The position numbers and the translations under genes are program-made. A DNA stretch of 64,000 bases, from assembly GCF_017813365.1 (NCBI RefSeq), contig NZ_JAGIZA010000005.1, positions 310,001-374,000 on the forward strand, given 5' to 3'. Origin of the DNA: Roseomonas indoligenes (GTDB taxonomy: Bacteria; Pseudomonadota; Alphaproteobacteria; Acetobacterales; Acetobacteraceae). Shown piece after piece: positions 44,075 through 52,630 of this stretch (position 1 is its first letter; each line of letters starts with the position of its first letter). The notes beneath the pieces are model-generated. The model made no database searches and was not told the DNA's origin. It was given only the letters and a program-made list of their open reading frames with translations.

Positions 44075-44695
44075 ATGAAGATCAGCGCCAAGGACCTATG
44101 GGCAGGGGGACTTCTCGTCTTCCTCGCGGTCTTGGGTCTCTACATCAACGGCGGCTTCCTCGGGCTGGGGCTTGAGCAGCACACGCTCGGCACCGCCCGC
44201 CGCATGGGCCCCGGCTACATGCCGATGCTCGTCTTCTGGATCCAGTTCGGGCTCGGAGCCATCGTGTTCCTGGTCGGCCTCACGGGCGGGCCCGACCCGC
44301 TGGAGCGCTGGACGAAGCTTGACCTCACCACCCTGGCCGCGAGCGTGATCGTCGGCGTGGTGATCTGGCGGGTGATGGAAGCCGCGGGCTACAACAACAA
44401 CTACATCCAGGTCGGCGGCGCCTGCCTCGTGGCGCTGCTCGTGCTGGCCATCTCGCCGGCCTGGCGCCCGCTGGGCCTCACGCTCGCCTCCTTCGCCGTC
44501 TTCGGCCTCGCGCTGGAGCCGCTGGGGCTGATCCTCGCGATCGTCTTCCTCTGCATCCTCTCCGCCCTGGCGGACCGCGAGCACAACCCCATCAGCATCG
44601 CGGGGATGACGGTTTTCCTCTGCGTCCTCTGCTGGTTCGTCTTCATCAAGGAACTCGATATCCGGGTTCCGCTGTGGCCGACCATCTTCGGTTAA
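44075..44695 (+). CDS. tctB: Tripartite tricarboxylate transporter small subunit TctB
   Basis: A 206-residue membrane protein with a short N-terminus and about five hydrophobic helices (for example LWAGGLLVFLAVLGLYING, MLVFWIQFGLGAIVFLVGL, GGACLVALLVLAISPAW). It forms the TTT permease with TctA and works with a Bug-type receptor. A GTG at 44069 would add two residues; the ATG at 44075 follows GTGGAG. It is followed by tctA after 31 bases. No receptor gene is in the operon. Confidence 0.88.
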   Translation: MKISAKDLWAGGLLVFLAVLGLYINGGFLGLGLEQHTLGTARRMGPGYMPMLVFWIQFGLGAIVFLVGLTGGPDPLERWTKLDLTTLAASVIVGVVIWRVMEAAGYNNNYIQVGGACLVALLVLAISPAWRPLGLTLASFAVFGLALEPLGLILAIVFLCILSALADREHNPISIAGMTVFLCVLCWFVFIKELDIRVPLWPTIFG

Positions 44696-44726
44696 GCGCC
44701 AAGACAGGAAGGGCCAGAACAAACCC

Positions 44727-46229
44727 ATGGAACTACTACTCGCCAATCTGGCGCACGGGTTCGGCGTCGCTCTGACGCTGGACAACCTGCTCTTCGCGCT
44801 GCTCGGCGCGCTGATCGGAACCGCGATCGGCGTGCTGCCCGGCATCGGGCCGGTCGCCACCATCTCGCTGCTGCTGCCGATCACCTTCGGCCAGCCCGCA
44901 ACCACCGCCATCATCATGCTCGCCGGCATCTACTACGGCGCGCAGTACGGCGGCTCCACCACCGCCATCCTGCTGAACCTGCCGGGTGAGGTCTCCTCCG
45001 TGGTGACCACGCTCGAAGGCTACAAGATGGCCCGCAACGGGCGCGCGGGCGCGGCGCTGACCATCGCCGCCGTCGGCTCCTTCTTCGCCGGCTCCGTCGC
45101 CACCGTCCTCGTCGCGGCCTCCGGCCCGGCGCTGACCCAGGTGGCGCTGTCCTTCGGCCCGGCGGACTACTTCTCGCTCATGCTGCTCGGCCTGATCATC
45201 TCCGCGGTGCTGGCCCAGGGCTCGATCCTGAAGTCCATCGCCATGGTGGTGCTCGGCGTCGCCCTCGGCCTCGTCGGCACGGACGTGCAGACCGGCCAGC
45301 AGCGCTTCACTTTCGGCGTTCCCGAACTGTCCGACGGCCTGGGCTTCGTCTCCATCGCCATGGGCATCTTCGGTATCGGCGAGATCATCCTGAACCTCGA
45401 GCGCCCCGAGGCGCGCTCGGTCATGTCCGGGAAGGTCGGCAGCCTGATGCTCACGGGCGCCGAGTTCCGCCGCTCCATCCCCTCCGTGCTGCGCGGCACG
45501 GTGGTCGGCTCCGTGCTGGGCATCCTGCCCGGCGGCGGCGCCTCGCTCGCGGCCTTCGGCTCGTACATGATGGAGCGCAAGCTCTCGAAGTACCGCCATG
45601 AGTTCGGCAACGGCGCCATCGAGGGCGTGGCGGGTCCGGAATCGGCCAACAACGCGGCCGCCCAGACCTCCTTCATCCCGCTGCTCACCCTCGGCATCCC
45701 GGCCAACGCCGTGATGGCGCTGATGGTCGGCGCGCTGATCATCCAGGGCATCCAGCCCGGCCCCCGCATGGTGGAGGCCCAGCCGGACCTGTTCTGGGGC
45801 CTGATCTGCTCCATGTGGATCGGCAACCTGATGCTGCTCGTCATCAACCTGCCGCTCATCGGCATGTGGGTGAAGCTGCTGCAGGTGCCCTACAAGTACC
45901 TCTACCCTTCGATCCTCGTGTTCTGCGCCATCGGCGTGTACTCGCTGAACAACTCGGTCTTCGACGTCTACCAGACCCTGTTCTTCGGCATCCTCGGCTA
46001 CATCTTCTCCAAGCTCCGGATGGAGGCTGCCCCTCTCCTCATCGGCTTCGTGCTCGGCCCGATGATGGAGGAGCACCTGCGCCGCGCCATGCTGCTCTCC
46101 CGCGGCGATCCTATCGTCTTCGTGGAGCGCCCGATCAGCGCGACGCTTCTGGCTCTCGGCGCGATCGTGCTGGCCGCCATGCTCCTGCCGGGCCTCCGCG
46201 CCGGCAAGGACAAGGCCCTGGCCGAGTAG
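44727..46229 (+). CDS. tctA: Tripartite tricarboxylate transporter large subunit TctA
   Basis: A 500-residue, about 11-helix permease that takes up carboxylates with cation coupling. The start MELLLANLAHGFGVALTLDNLLFALLGALIGTAIGVLPGIGPVATISLLLPITF and the segments IYYGAQYGGSTTAILLNLPGE, GLVGTDVQTGQQRF and GPESANNAAAQTSFIPLLTLGIPANAVMALM are hallmarks of TctA. Substrate depends on the receptor, which is not in this operon. A strong terminator follows. Confidence 0.95.
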   Translation: MELLLANLAHGFGVALTLDNLLFALLGALIGTAIGVLPGIGPVATISLLLPITFGQPATTAIIMLAGIYYGAQYGGSTTAILLNLPGEVSSVVTTLEGYKMARNGRAGAALTIAAVGSFFAGSVATVLVAASGPALTQVALSFGPADYFSLMLLGLIISAVLAQGSILKSIAMVVLGVALGLVGTDVQTGQQRFTFGVPELSDGLGFVSIAMGIFGIGEIILNLERPEARSVMSGKVGSLMLTGAEFRRSIPSVLRGTVVGSVLGILPGGGASLAAFGSYMMERKLSKYRHEFGNGAIEGVAGPESANNAAAQTSFIPLLTLGIPANAVMALMVGALIIQGIQPGPRMVEAQPDLFWGLICSMWIGNLMLLVINLPLIGMWVKLLQVPYKYLYPSILVFCAIGVYSLNNSVFDVYQTLFFGILGYIFSKLRMEAAPLLIGFVLGPMMEEHLRRAMLLSRGDPIVFVERPISATLLALGAIVLAAMLLPGLRAGKDKALAE

Positions 46230-46260
46230 TCCCCCCGCGGCCCTGGCCGCGGAACGGGAA

Positions 46261-46293
46261 AGGCCGCCCCGGGCAACCGGGGCGGCCTTTTTC
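46261..46293 (+). terminator. Strong intrinsic terminator after tctA
   Basis: A 13-base stem AAGGCCGCCCCGG (46261-46273) / CCGGGGCGGCCTT (46278-46290) with loop GCAA, followed by TTT, making a run of five T from 46289. Confidence 0.9.
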
Positions 46294-46362
46294 ATGGCTG
46301 ATGCGCGCCGCCACCGCAGCATCGTCCTATACCCCTTCGCCAAGCGGCCCCAGAATTCCCCC

Positions 46363-47931
46363 ATGAATCTGCTCGAGGTCATCCTCGCCCTGCTCGGGGC
46401 CTGCGTCGCCCTGGCCGTCCTGGCCCGGCGCACGCGCCTGCCCTACGCCGTGGTGCTGATCATCGGCGGCATGGCCCTGGCCTTCATCCCCGGCATCCCA
46501 CGGGTGGAACTCGATCCCCACCTCGCCCTCGCCGCCTTCCTGCCCCCGCTCCTCCAGGCCAGCGCATGGCGCACCGACTGGGAGGAGTTCCGTGCCTCCA
46601 TCCGCCCGATCCTGCTGCTCGCGGTGGGCGCCGTGCTCTTCACCGCCGCCTGCGTGGCCCTCGTGGCCAAGCTCCTCCTGCCGGACCTGCCCTGGGCGGC
46701 CGCCATCGCCTTCAGCGCCGTCGTCGCGCCGCCCGACGCGGTCGCCGCCTCCGCCATCCTTCAGCGCCTGCACCTGCCCCGCCGCATCGTCACGGTGCTG
46801 GAGGGCGAGAGCCTCGTGAACGACGCCTCCGCCCTCGTCCTCTTCCGCCTCGCCGTCGGGGCTCTGGCCACGGCCAGCGTCAGCCCCGCCATCGCCGCCC
46901 TCACCTTCCTCGGCGTCGCCCTTGGCGGGCTCGCGATCGGCTGGGCCGTCGCCTGGGCCGCCTCACGCCTCCTGCCGCTGCTGGAGGACACGGCCCTGGA
47001 GGTCGCGGTCACCTTCCTCATCGCCTACGCGGCCTTCATGGCGGCCGAGGCCCTGCACGTCTCCGGCGTCATCGCCGTCGTCACCACCGGCATCATCGTC
47101 TCAGGCCGCCAGCGCGCCCTCCTCGCGCCCCAGACCCGCGTGGAGGCCCTGGCGACCTGGAGCTTCGTGGAATTCACCCTTACCAGCCTCGTCTTCATCC
47201 TCGTCGGCCTGCAGCTCAACGGGATCCTCGAACGGCTGGCGGCGGAAGCCGCGGGCACGGTGATCCTCGCCTCCCTCGCCATCTCCCTCACCCTCGTCGT
47301 CTCGCGCCTGGCCTGGGTGATGCCCTTCGCCTACCTGCCGCGGATCTTCCCCTCCCTCTCGCACGACCATGCCCTGCCCCGGCCCCGCCACGCCGCCATC
47401 ATCGGCTGGGCGGGGATGCGCGGCGTCGTCTCCCTCGCAACCGCGCTCGCCCTTCCCCTGGCGGTGCCGCACCGCGACCTCCTCATCTTCCTCGCCTTCG
47501 TCGCCATCCTCGCGACCCTCGTGGTCCAGGGCACCACGCTCGAATGGCTCATCCTCCGCCTCGGCGTGATGGAGCCCGGCAAAAGGGGCATGGGCGCGCA
47601 GGAGGCCGCCGCCCGGCGCCTGATGGCGCATGCCGCCCTGGCGGAAGTTCAGGGCCGCCTCGACAGCCCGCTCGACGGCGCCATCGCGCGCGACCTCGTG
47701 GGCGAGTTCCGGGACATCGACCGCGTCTTCAGCGGCGTGGCCGCCGGCGGCCCGCAGGCCGAGCTGCAGGCCCGCCTCCAGATCCGCCTCGCCGCCATTC
47801 GCGCCGGACGCCAAGCCCTGCTGGACCACCACGGCGCGAAGCCGATCCCGGAAGAACTCCTGGTCGGCCTCGTTTCCGAAACCGATCACGAGGAGCTGCG
47901 CCTGACGCAGCAACTCAACCAGCTGGCCTGA
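46363..47931 (+). CDS. CPA1-family sodium/proton antiporter
   Basis: A 522-residue membrane protein with about 12 hydrophobic helices and a cytoplasmic tail (about 400-522). The ion-binding ND pair is in EGESLVNDASALVLFRLAVG (near residue 155); VVAPPDAVAASAIL is the preceding conserved helix start, and AIIGWAGMRGVVSLATALALP is the family helix 11. Uses proton influx to expel sodium (family knowledge). ATG at 46363 fits MNLLEVILALL. It is 70 bases after a terminator, so it has its own promoter. Confidence 0.9.
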   Translation: MNLLEVILALLGACVALAVLARRTRLPYAVVLIIGGMALAFIPGIPRVELDPHLALAAFLPPLLQASAWRTDWEEFRASIRPILLLAVGAVLFTAACVALVAKLLLPDLPWAAAIAFSAVVAPPDAVAASAILQRLHLPRRIVTVLEGESLVNDASALVLFRLAVGALATASVSPAIAALTFLGVALGGLAIGWAVAWAASRLLPLLEDTALEVAVTFLIAYAAFMAAEALHVSGVIAVVTTGIIVSGRQRALLAPQTRVEALATWSFVEFTLTSLVFILVGLQLNGILERLAAEAAGTVILASLAISLTLVVSRLAWVMPFAYLPRIFPSLSHDHALPRPRHAAIIGWAGMRGVVSLATALALPLAVPHRDLLIFLAFVAILATLVVQGTTLEWLILRLGVMEPGKRGMGAQEAAARRLMAHAALAEVQGRLDSPLDGAIARDLVGEFRDIDRVFSGVAAGGPQAELQARLQIRLAAIRAGRQALLDHHGAKPIPEELLVGLVSETDHEELRLTQQLNQLA

Positions 47932-47987
47932 GCGTGGCGGAGCGGGACCATCCCGATTCAAAGAAAACGATGATCGTGAGCGGTCCA

Positions 47988-48014
47988 GGGAGAGGAAGAG
48001 TTCCTTCCTCTCCC
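47988..48014. terminator. Hairpin between the antiporter and aldolase genes
   Basis: GGGAGAGGAAG (47988-47998) pairs with CTTCCTCTCCC (48004-48014) around a five-base loop AGTTC. It lies between convergent genes but has no T-run on either side, so its terminator role is uncertain. Confidence 0.4.
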
Positions 48015-48045
48015 CGGGACAGACCAACAGCGAGGGTCCCCGCAA

Positions 48046-48828
48046 CTACCCCTTCAGCGCCGCCATCTGGGCCCGAGCGCCGGAGACAATCGCGTTCACG
48101 TCACTGCCCATCGTCGCGTAGTCGAAGCCCATGGCGTGCATGCGCTTCACATAGGCGCCGGTGATGGCATGCAGCCCGATGAACTTTCCCCGGTCCCGGC
48201 AGGCGCGGATCAGCTTCTCGTAGAGATCCAGCATCTCCTTGTCCTCCCGCTCCATCACCGGCGGCAGGTAGCCGTGGGAGATCGCCAGGTCGGTCGGGCC
48301 GATATAGATCCCGTCCACGCCCGGGACGTCGAGGATGGCTTCCAGGTTCGCCACCGCCTCGCGCGTCTCGATCATCGGCAGGCAGAGGACATCCTCGTTC
48401 GCCGTGTAGAAGTACCGCCCGACCTCGCCATAGATCCCCGCCCGCACAGGGCCGTTGGAGCGCGTGCCCGCCGGCGGGTAGCGGCAGGAGGAGACGAAGG
48501 CCTCGGCCTGCTCCCTGGTATTCACCATGGGGCAGATCAGCCCCTGCGCTCCCGCGTCCAGCAGCTTGCCGGCGATCCCCGGCTCGTTCCAGGGCAGGCG
48601 GGCCATCGGCACCGGCCCGTGCCGCTGCATGCCCTGGAAGCACTCCACCGCCGACATGTAGTCCTGCACCCCGTGCTGCAGGTCCACCGTCAGGCTGTCG
48701 AAGCCGAGGCCCGACATCACCTCGGCCGAGAAGGCGGACGGGATGGCAAGCCACCCGTTCACTGTTTGCCGCCCGGCCTTCCAGGCCTCCTTCAGCGCAT
48801 TTGCCACGCGCATCCCCCCTCTGATCAT
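48046..48828 (-). CDS. HpcH/HpaI-family aldolase
   Basis: A 260-residue class II aldolase that cleaves 4-hydroxy-2-oxo acids, giving pyruvate. The conserved elements are LTVDLQHGVQDY (with the catalytic His), MARLPWNEPG (catalytic Arg), GLICPMVNTREQAEAF, LPMIETREAVANLEAI (metal Glu), and VDGIYIGPTDLAISHGYLP. The exact substrate is unknown. Alternative starts lie at 48813 (ATG) and 48807 (GTG); a G-rich stretch just before them could be the ribosome-binding site. It stands alone. Confidence 0.9.
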   Translation of the reverse strand: MIRGGMRVANALKEAWKAGRQTVNGWLAIPSAFSAEVMSGLGFDSLTVDLQHGVQDYMSAVECFQGMQRHGPVPMARLPWNEPGIAGKLLDAGAQGLICPMVNTREQAEAFVSSCRYPPAGTRSNGPVRAGIYGEVGRYFYTANEDVLCLPMIETREAVANLEAILDVPGVDGIYIGPTDLAISHGYLPPVMEREDKEMLDLYEKLIRACRDRGKFIGLHAITGAYVKRMHAMGFDYATMGSDVNAIVSGARAQMAALKG

Positions 48829-49007
48829 GCGCCGAAAACGGCGCCGCCGGCGGGCATCCTTCCCCTTCGCCCCATCCGGCGCAATGCATCGAGTTCGTGC
48901 CGAATCCGTTCCAAAGTTTATAACCTATGCGAGCCCGCAACCACGGGGTGTAGCCCGCGCTAGCCACAAGGCCGGCTGCGGGGCAGCAGAGGAAGGGAGC
49001 ACACGCC

Positions 49008-50165
49008 ATCACGACCGAGGATGAAGAGGCGATAGCCACGGCCATCGAGGCAGCGCTGCGCAGTGGCGCCATTCGCCCGGCCTTCCAGCCTATCGTTCAC
49101 CTCAAGACCGGGGCCATCGCCTGCTTCGAGGTCCTCGCCCGCTGGACCGATGAGAGCTTCGGCCCCGTGCCCCCCGCCCGCTTCGTGCCCGTGGCGGAGC
49201 GGCACGGCCTGGCCGCCAGCCTGGCCCGGCACATCATCCGCTCAGCCTGCCTCGGGGCCCTGGACTGGAACGGCGACTTCCGGCTCGCCTTCAACATCTC
49301 GCCACTGCACTTCCAGGACAGGGCAATGCCGGCCCTCTTCGAGGAATCGGTACAGGCCACAGGCTTCCCGCTCGAGCGCACGAAGATCGAGATCACGGAA
49401 ACGGCCGTGATCGGCGACATCGAGGGCGCGCGCTTCGCGGCCGACCTGCTGCGCGGTAAGGGCGTGCAGATCGCGCTGGACGATTTCGGCACCGGCCATT
49501 CCAGTCTCACCCGCCTGCGCGCCCTGCCCTTCGACGAGATCAAGCTCGACGGCAGCTTCGTCCGAACCATGGCCGACTCCGAGGAGAGCCGGCAGATCGT
49601 CGGCGCCGTGATCGGACTCGGCCGCAGCCTCGGTGCCCCCGTGGTGGCGGAAGGGGTGGAGACGGAAGCGCAGGCGGAAGCCCTGGCCCGGCTGGACTGC
49701 GAATACGCGCAGGGCTGGCTCTTCGGCCGCCCCGTCCCGGCCACGGAAGTGCCGGCCATGCTGCACGCCCGCGGCGCCATGGCCTTCGAGCCCACCAGCC
49801 GCTACCCCTCCGGCGAGCAGCGCCTGGCGAAGATGGAAGCCATCTACTCCTCCGCCCCCGTCGCGCTGTTCTTCGTGGATCGTGCGCTGCGGATCGGCGC
49901 GGCCAACCGCCATTTCAGCGCGCTGATGGGCATGGACGCCCGGGCGCTGTCCGGCCGCAGCCTCGGCGAGATCGACCCGAATGCCATGGCCCAGGTCCAT
50001 TCCGACCTGGAGCGTGCCCGGCGCGGGGAGCCCATCCCGCCGCGGATCTGGTTCCTGCCCGCCGGGCGCGGAGCCGCGCTCTGCCACACCGCTCCCGCGC
50101 GGGACGAAACGGGCGAGCTTCTCGGCCTCTCCCTCGCCGTGCTGGAACTGCCAAGCCAGGGCTGA
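49008..50165 (+). CDS. EAL-domain c-di-GMP phosphodiesterase with C-terminal PAS domain
   Basis: A protein of about 385 residues predicted to hydrolyse c-di-GMP. The EAL domain is complete: FQPIVHLKTG, FEVLARW (EVL replacing EAL), FNISPLHFQD, KIEITETAV, LDDFGTGHSSL, DEIKLDGSFV, AEGVETEAQ and GWLFGRPVP are all present, so the catalytic residues are kept. A PAS-like domain follows (about 270-380, SSAPVALFFVDRALRIGAANRHF), an order opposite to the usual PAS-EAL. No ATG, GTG or TTG exists between the in-frame stop at 48951 and the EAL core. An ATC at 49008 has a strong ribosome-binding site (GGAAGGGAG at 48991-48999). The GTG at 49167 would delete the first EAL strands. Confidence 0.85.
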   Translation: MTTEDEEAIATAIEAALRSGAIRPAFQPIVHLKTGAIACFEVLARWTDESFGPVPPARFVPVAERHGLAASLARHIIRSACLGALDWNGDFRLAFNISPLHFQDRAMPALFEESVQATGFPLERTKIEITETAVIGDIEGARFAADLLRGKGVQIALDDFGTGHSSLTRLRALPFDEIKLDGSFVRTMADSEESRQIVGAVIGLGRSLGAPVVAEGVETEAQAEALARLDCEYAQGWLFGRPVPATEVPAMLHARGAMAFEPTSRYPSGEQRLAKMEAIYSSAPVALFFVDRALRIGAANRHFSALMGMDARALSGRSLGEIDPNAMAQVHSDLERARRGEPIPPRIWFLPAGRGAALCHTAPARDETGELLGLSLAVLELPSQG

Positions 50166-50227
50166 GTTCGCCCCGGGGCCGCCGACCGGGGTGGGCAATC
50201 CCGCCAGCGCCCCGTAACCTCCCCTCC

Positions 50228-51106
50228 ATGCCCGAAAGCGCCCCCGGCCCCGCCTGGCGCGTCTCCTCCGAGACGGCGCCGCTGCGCGAGGTCCTCCTCT
50301 GCCCACCGGACCACTACCGCTGGATCCCCACGAACAGCATCGTCCGCCGCACCCTCGCGGAGGGCCGCCAGGCCCCGGCCACGCACCACCTGAAGGCGCA
50401 GCACGCGGAACTCGTCCATGCCATCGAGCAGGGCGGCGCGCGGGTCCACCTGATCGCGCCCGAACCCCACCTGCCCTACATGGCCTATACGCGCGACAGC
50501 GTGGTGGTGACGCATAACGGCCCCGTCCTCTGCCAGCTCGAGCGCCCCCAGCGCCGCGGGGAGTACGCGCCGCTCACCGACTGGCACGAGGCCCATGAGA
50601 GCCGCTTCTGGCGGAAGTCCAGCACCGGCACGCTGGAGGGCGGCGACATCCACGTCATCCGCCCCGGCCTCGCGGCCATCGGCGCATCGGGCGGCCGCAC
50701 GGACGAGACGGGCGCCGAGCAGCTCGCCGGCTGGCTCCGTGAGGAGGGCTGGGAGGTCCGCGTCGAGCCCTTCGACGAGCATTTCCTGCACCTCGACGTC
50801 CTCTTCGGCATGGCCGCCGACAACCTCGCCGTTGCCTGCGAGGACGCGCTGGACCCCGCCTTCCTGGACTGGCTTCGGGCCAAGGGCATCCGCTGGATCG
50901 ACGTTCCCTACCGCGCCGCCATGAACCTCGGCTGCAACATCCTCGCCCTCGGCAACGGCCGCGTGGTATCCGCCCGGGAGAGCACGGACCTGAACGCCGC
51001 CCTCCGCGCGGAAGGACTGGAGGTCCTGGACCCCGCCCTCTCCCTCTTCACCGCCGGCGGCGGCGGCCCCCACTGCCTCACCTGCCCGCTGCGGCGTGAT
51101 ATTTAG
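50228..51106 (+). CDS. Amidinotransferase-fold hydrolase (dimethylarginine dimethylaminohydrolase/arginine deiminase-like)
   Basis: A 292-residue protein of the guanidino-group modifying superfamily. Catalytic features: YMAYTRDSVVVT (Asp), LEGGDIHVI (GGD loop), FLHLDVLFG (catalytic His), and GGGGPHCLTCPL with the nucleophilic Cys near the C-terminus. Such enzymes hydrolyse arginine or methylarginine to citrulline. No arginine catabolic genes are beside it. Next gene begins after 35 bases, so cotranscription with the flavoprotein is likely. Confidence 0.86.
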   Translation: MPESAPGPAWRVSSETAPLREVLLCPPDHYRWIPTNSIVRRTLAEGRQAPATHHLKAQHAELVHAIEQGGARVHLIAPEPHLPYMAYTRDSVVVTHNGPVLCQLERPQRRGEYAPLTDWHEAHESRFWRKSSTGTLEGGDIHVIRPGLAAIGASGGRTDETGAEQLAGWLREEGWEVRVEPFDEHFLHLDVLFGMAADNLAVACEDALDPAFLDWLRAKGIRWIDVPYRAAMNLGCNILALGNGRVVSARESTDLNAALRAEGLEVLDPALSLFTAGGGGPHCLTCPLRRDI

Positions 51107-51141
51107 AGCGCGCCGCCGCGCGACTGAACCGGAAGAAGCCC

Positions 51142-52533
51142 ATGACCGCCGAAACCCGCCCCGTCGACCACGTCATCGCCGCCCTGCGCGAGTTCATGGG
51201 CGACCGCGTGACCACTAACGCCTCCATCCGCGACCAGCACGCCCGCGGCGAGGACACCACCACCCCCGTCCAGCCGGATGCCGTCGCCTTCGCCGAGACG
51301 ACGGAGGAGGTCTCCAAGACCCTCGCCCTCTGCAACCGGCACGGCGTCCCCGTGGTGCCCTTCGGCGCCGGCACTTCTCTGGAAGGCCATGTCACCCCCG
51401 TCCGCGGCGGCATCAGCCTCGACCTCTCCCGCATGAACGCCATCCTGGATGTCAGCCAGGAGGACATGGACTGCCTCATCGAGCCGGGCGTCACCCGCCA
51501 CCAGCTCAACGACCACCTGCGTGACCAGGGCCTCTTCTTCCCCGTCGATCCCGGCAGCCACTGCACCATCGGCGGCATGTGCGCCACGCGCGCCAGCGGC
51601 ACCAACGCCGTCCGCTACGGCACCATCCGTGAGAACGTGATGGGGCTTGAGGTCGTGATGGCCGATGGCCGCGTCATCAACACGGGCAGCCGCACCCGCA
51701 AGGCCTCCAACGGCTACGACCTCACGCGCCTGATCATCGGCAGCGAGGGCACGCTCGGCGTCGTCACCAAGATCCGCCTGCGCCTGCACGGCATCCCCGA
51801 GGCCACCTCCGCCGCCGTCGTGCAGTTCCCGGACATGAAGGGCTGCGTGGAATCGGTGATCCAGGTGATGCAGCTCGGCATCCCCGTCGCCCGGATCGAG
51901 CTGCTGGACGAGGTGCAGGTCGCCGCCTGCATCAGCTACTCCAAGCTCGACAACCTCCAGATCCTGCCCACCCTCTTCCTCGAGTTCCACGGCACCGAGG
52001 CCGGCGTGAAGGAGCAGGCGGAGGCGGTGGAGGGCATCGTCACCGACATGGGCGGCCTCGGCTTCGCCTGGGCGGCGGACCAGGAGACGCGCAACAAGCT
52101 CTGGACCGCCCGCCACAACGCCTATTACGCGGCCATCGCCAGCCAGCCGAACTCCCGCGGCGTCACCACCGATGTCTGCGTGCCGATCTCCCGCCTGGCG
52201 GAAGCCATCCTCGGCGCGAAGCAGGACATCGTCTCCTCCGGCCTCTCCGCCCCCATGGTCGGCCATGTCGGTGACGGCAACTTCCACACCGTCATCCTCG
52301 TGGACCAGGACGACCCCACGGCGCTGGAGCGCGCCTGGGCGCTGGACCGCCAGATCGTCGCCCGCGGCCTCTCCCTCGGCGGCACCTGCTCCGGCGAGCA
52401 CGGCGTTGGCATGGGCAAGGCCGAGTTCCTGGAGCAGGAGCACGGGATGGAGGCGCTGGCCGTCATGCGCAGCGTGAAGATTGCCCTCGACCCCAAGGGC
52501 ATCCTGAACCCCGGCAAGATCTTCCGGAACTAG
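51142..52533 (+). CDS. FAD-linked oxidoreductase, GlcD/D-lactate dehydrogenase type
   Basis: A 463-residue flavoprotein that oxidises a 2-hydroxy acid such as D-lactate or glycolate. It has the PCMH-type FAD domain (VVPFGAGTSLEGHVTPVRGGISLDLS, then GGMCATRASGTNAVRYGTIRENV and GYDLTRLIIGSEGTLGVVT) and a C-terminal FAD-oxidase domain ending GTCSGEHGVGMGKAEFL and LDPKGILNPGK. No iron-sulfur partner (GlcF-like) or GlcE follows, so a single-subunit D-lactate dehydrogenase is the more likely member. Probably in one unit with the two neighbours. Confidence 0.9.
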   Translation: MTAETRPVDHVIAALREFMGDRVTTNASIRDQHARGEDTTTPVQPDAVAFAETTEEVSKTLALCNRHGVPVVPFGAGTSLEGHVTPVRGGISLDLSRMNAILDVSQEDMDCLIEPGVTRHQLNDHLRDQGLFFPVDPGSHCTIGGMCATRASGTNAVRYGTIRENVMGLEVVMADGRVINTGSRTRKASNGYDLTRLIIGSEGTLGVVTKIRLRLHGIPEATSAAVVQFPDMKGCVESVIQVMQLGIPVARIELLDEVQVAACISYSKLDNLQILPTLFLEFHGTEAGVKEQAEAVEGIVTDMGGLGFAWAADQETRNKLWTARHNAYYAAIASQPNSRGVTTDVCVPISRLAEAILGAKQDIVSSGLSAPMVGHVGDGNFHTVILVDQDDPTALERAWALDRQIVARGLSLGGTCSGEHGVGMGKAEFLEQEHGMEALAVMRSVKIALDPKGILNPGKIFRN

Positions 52534-52630
52534 AGACCCGGGACCAGGGCAGCGGCGGGACCCGCCCGCGCCCGGCAGCACGGCGACCCCGCCCCCATGC
52601 AGGGGTGGGGCGCGGAGGAAGCAGCTCATT

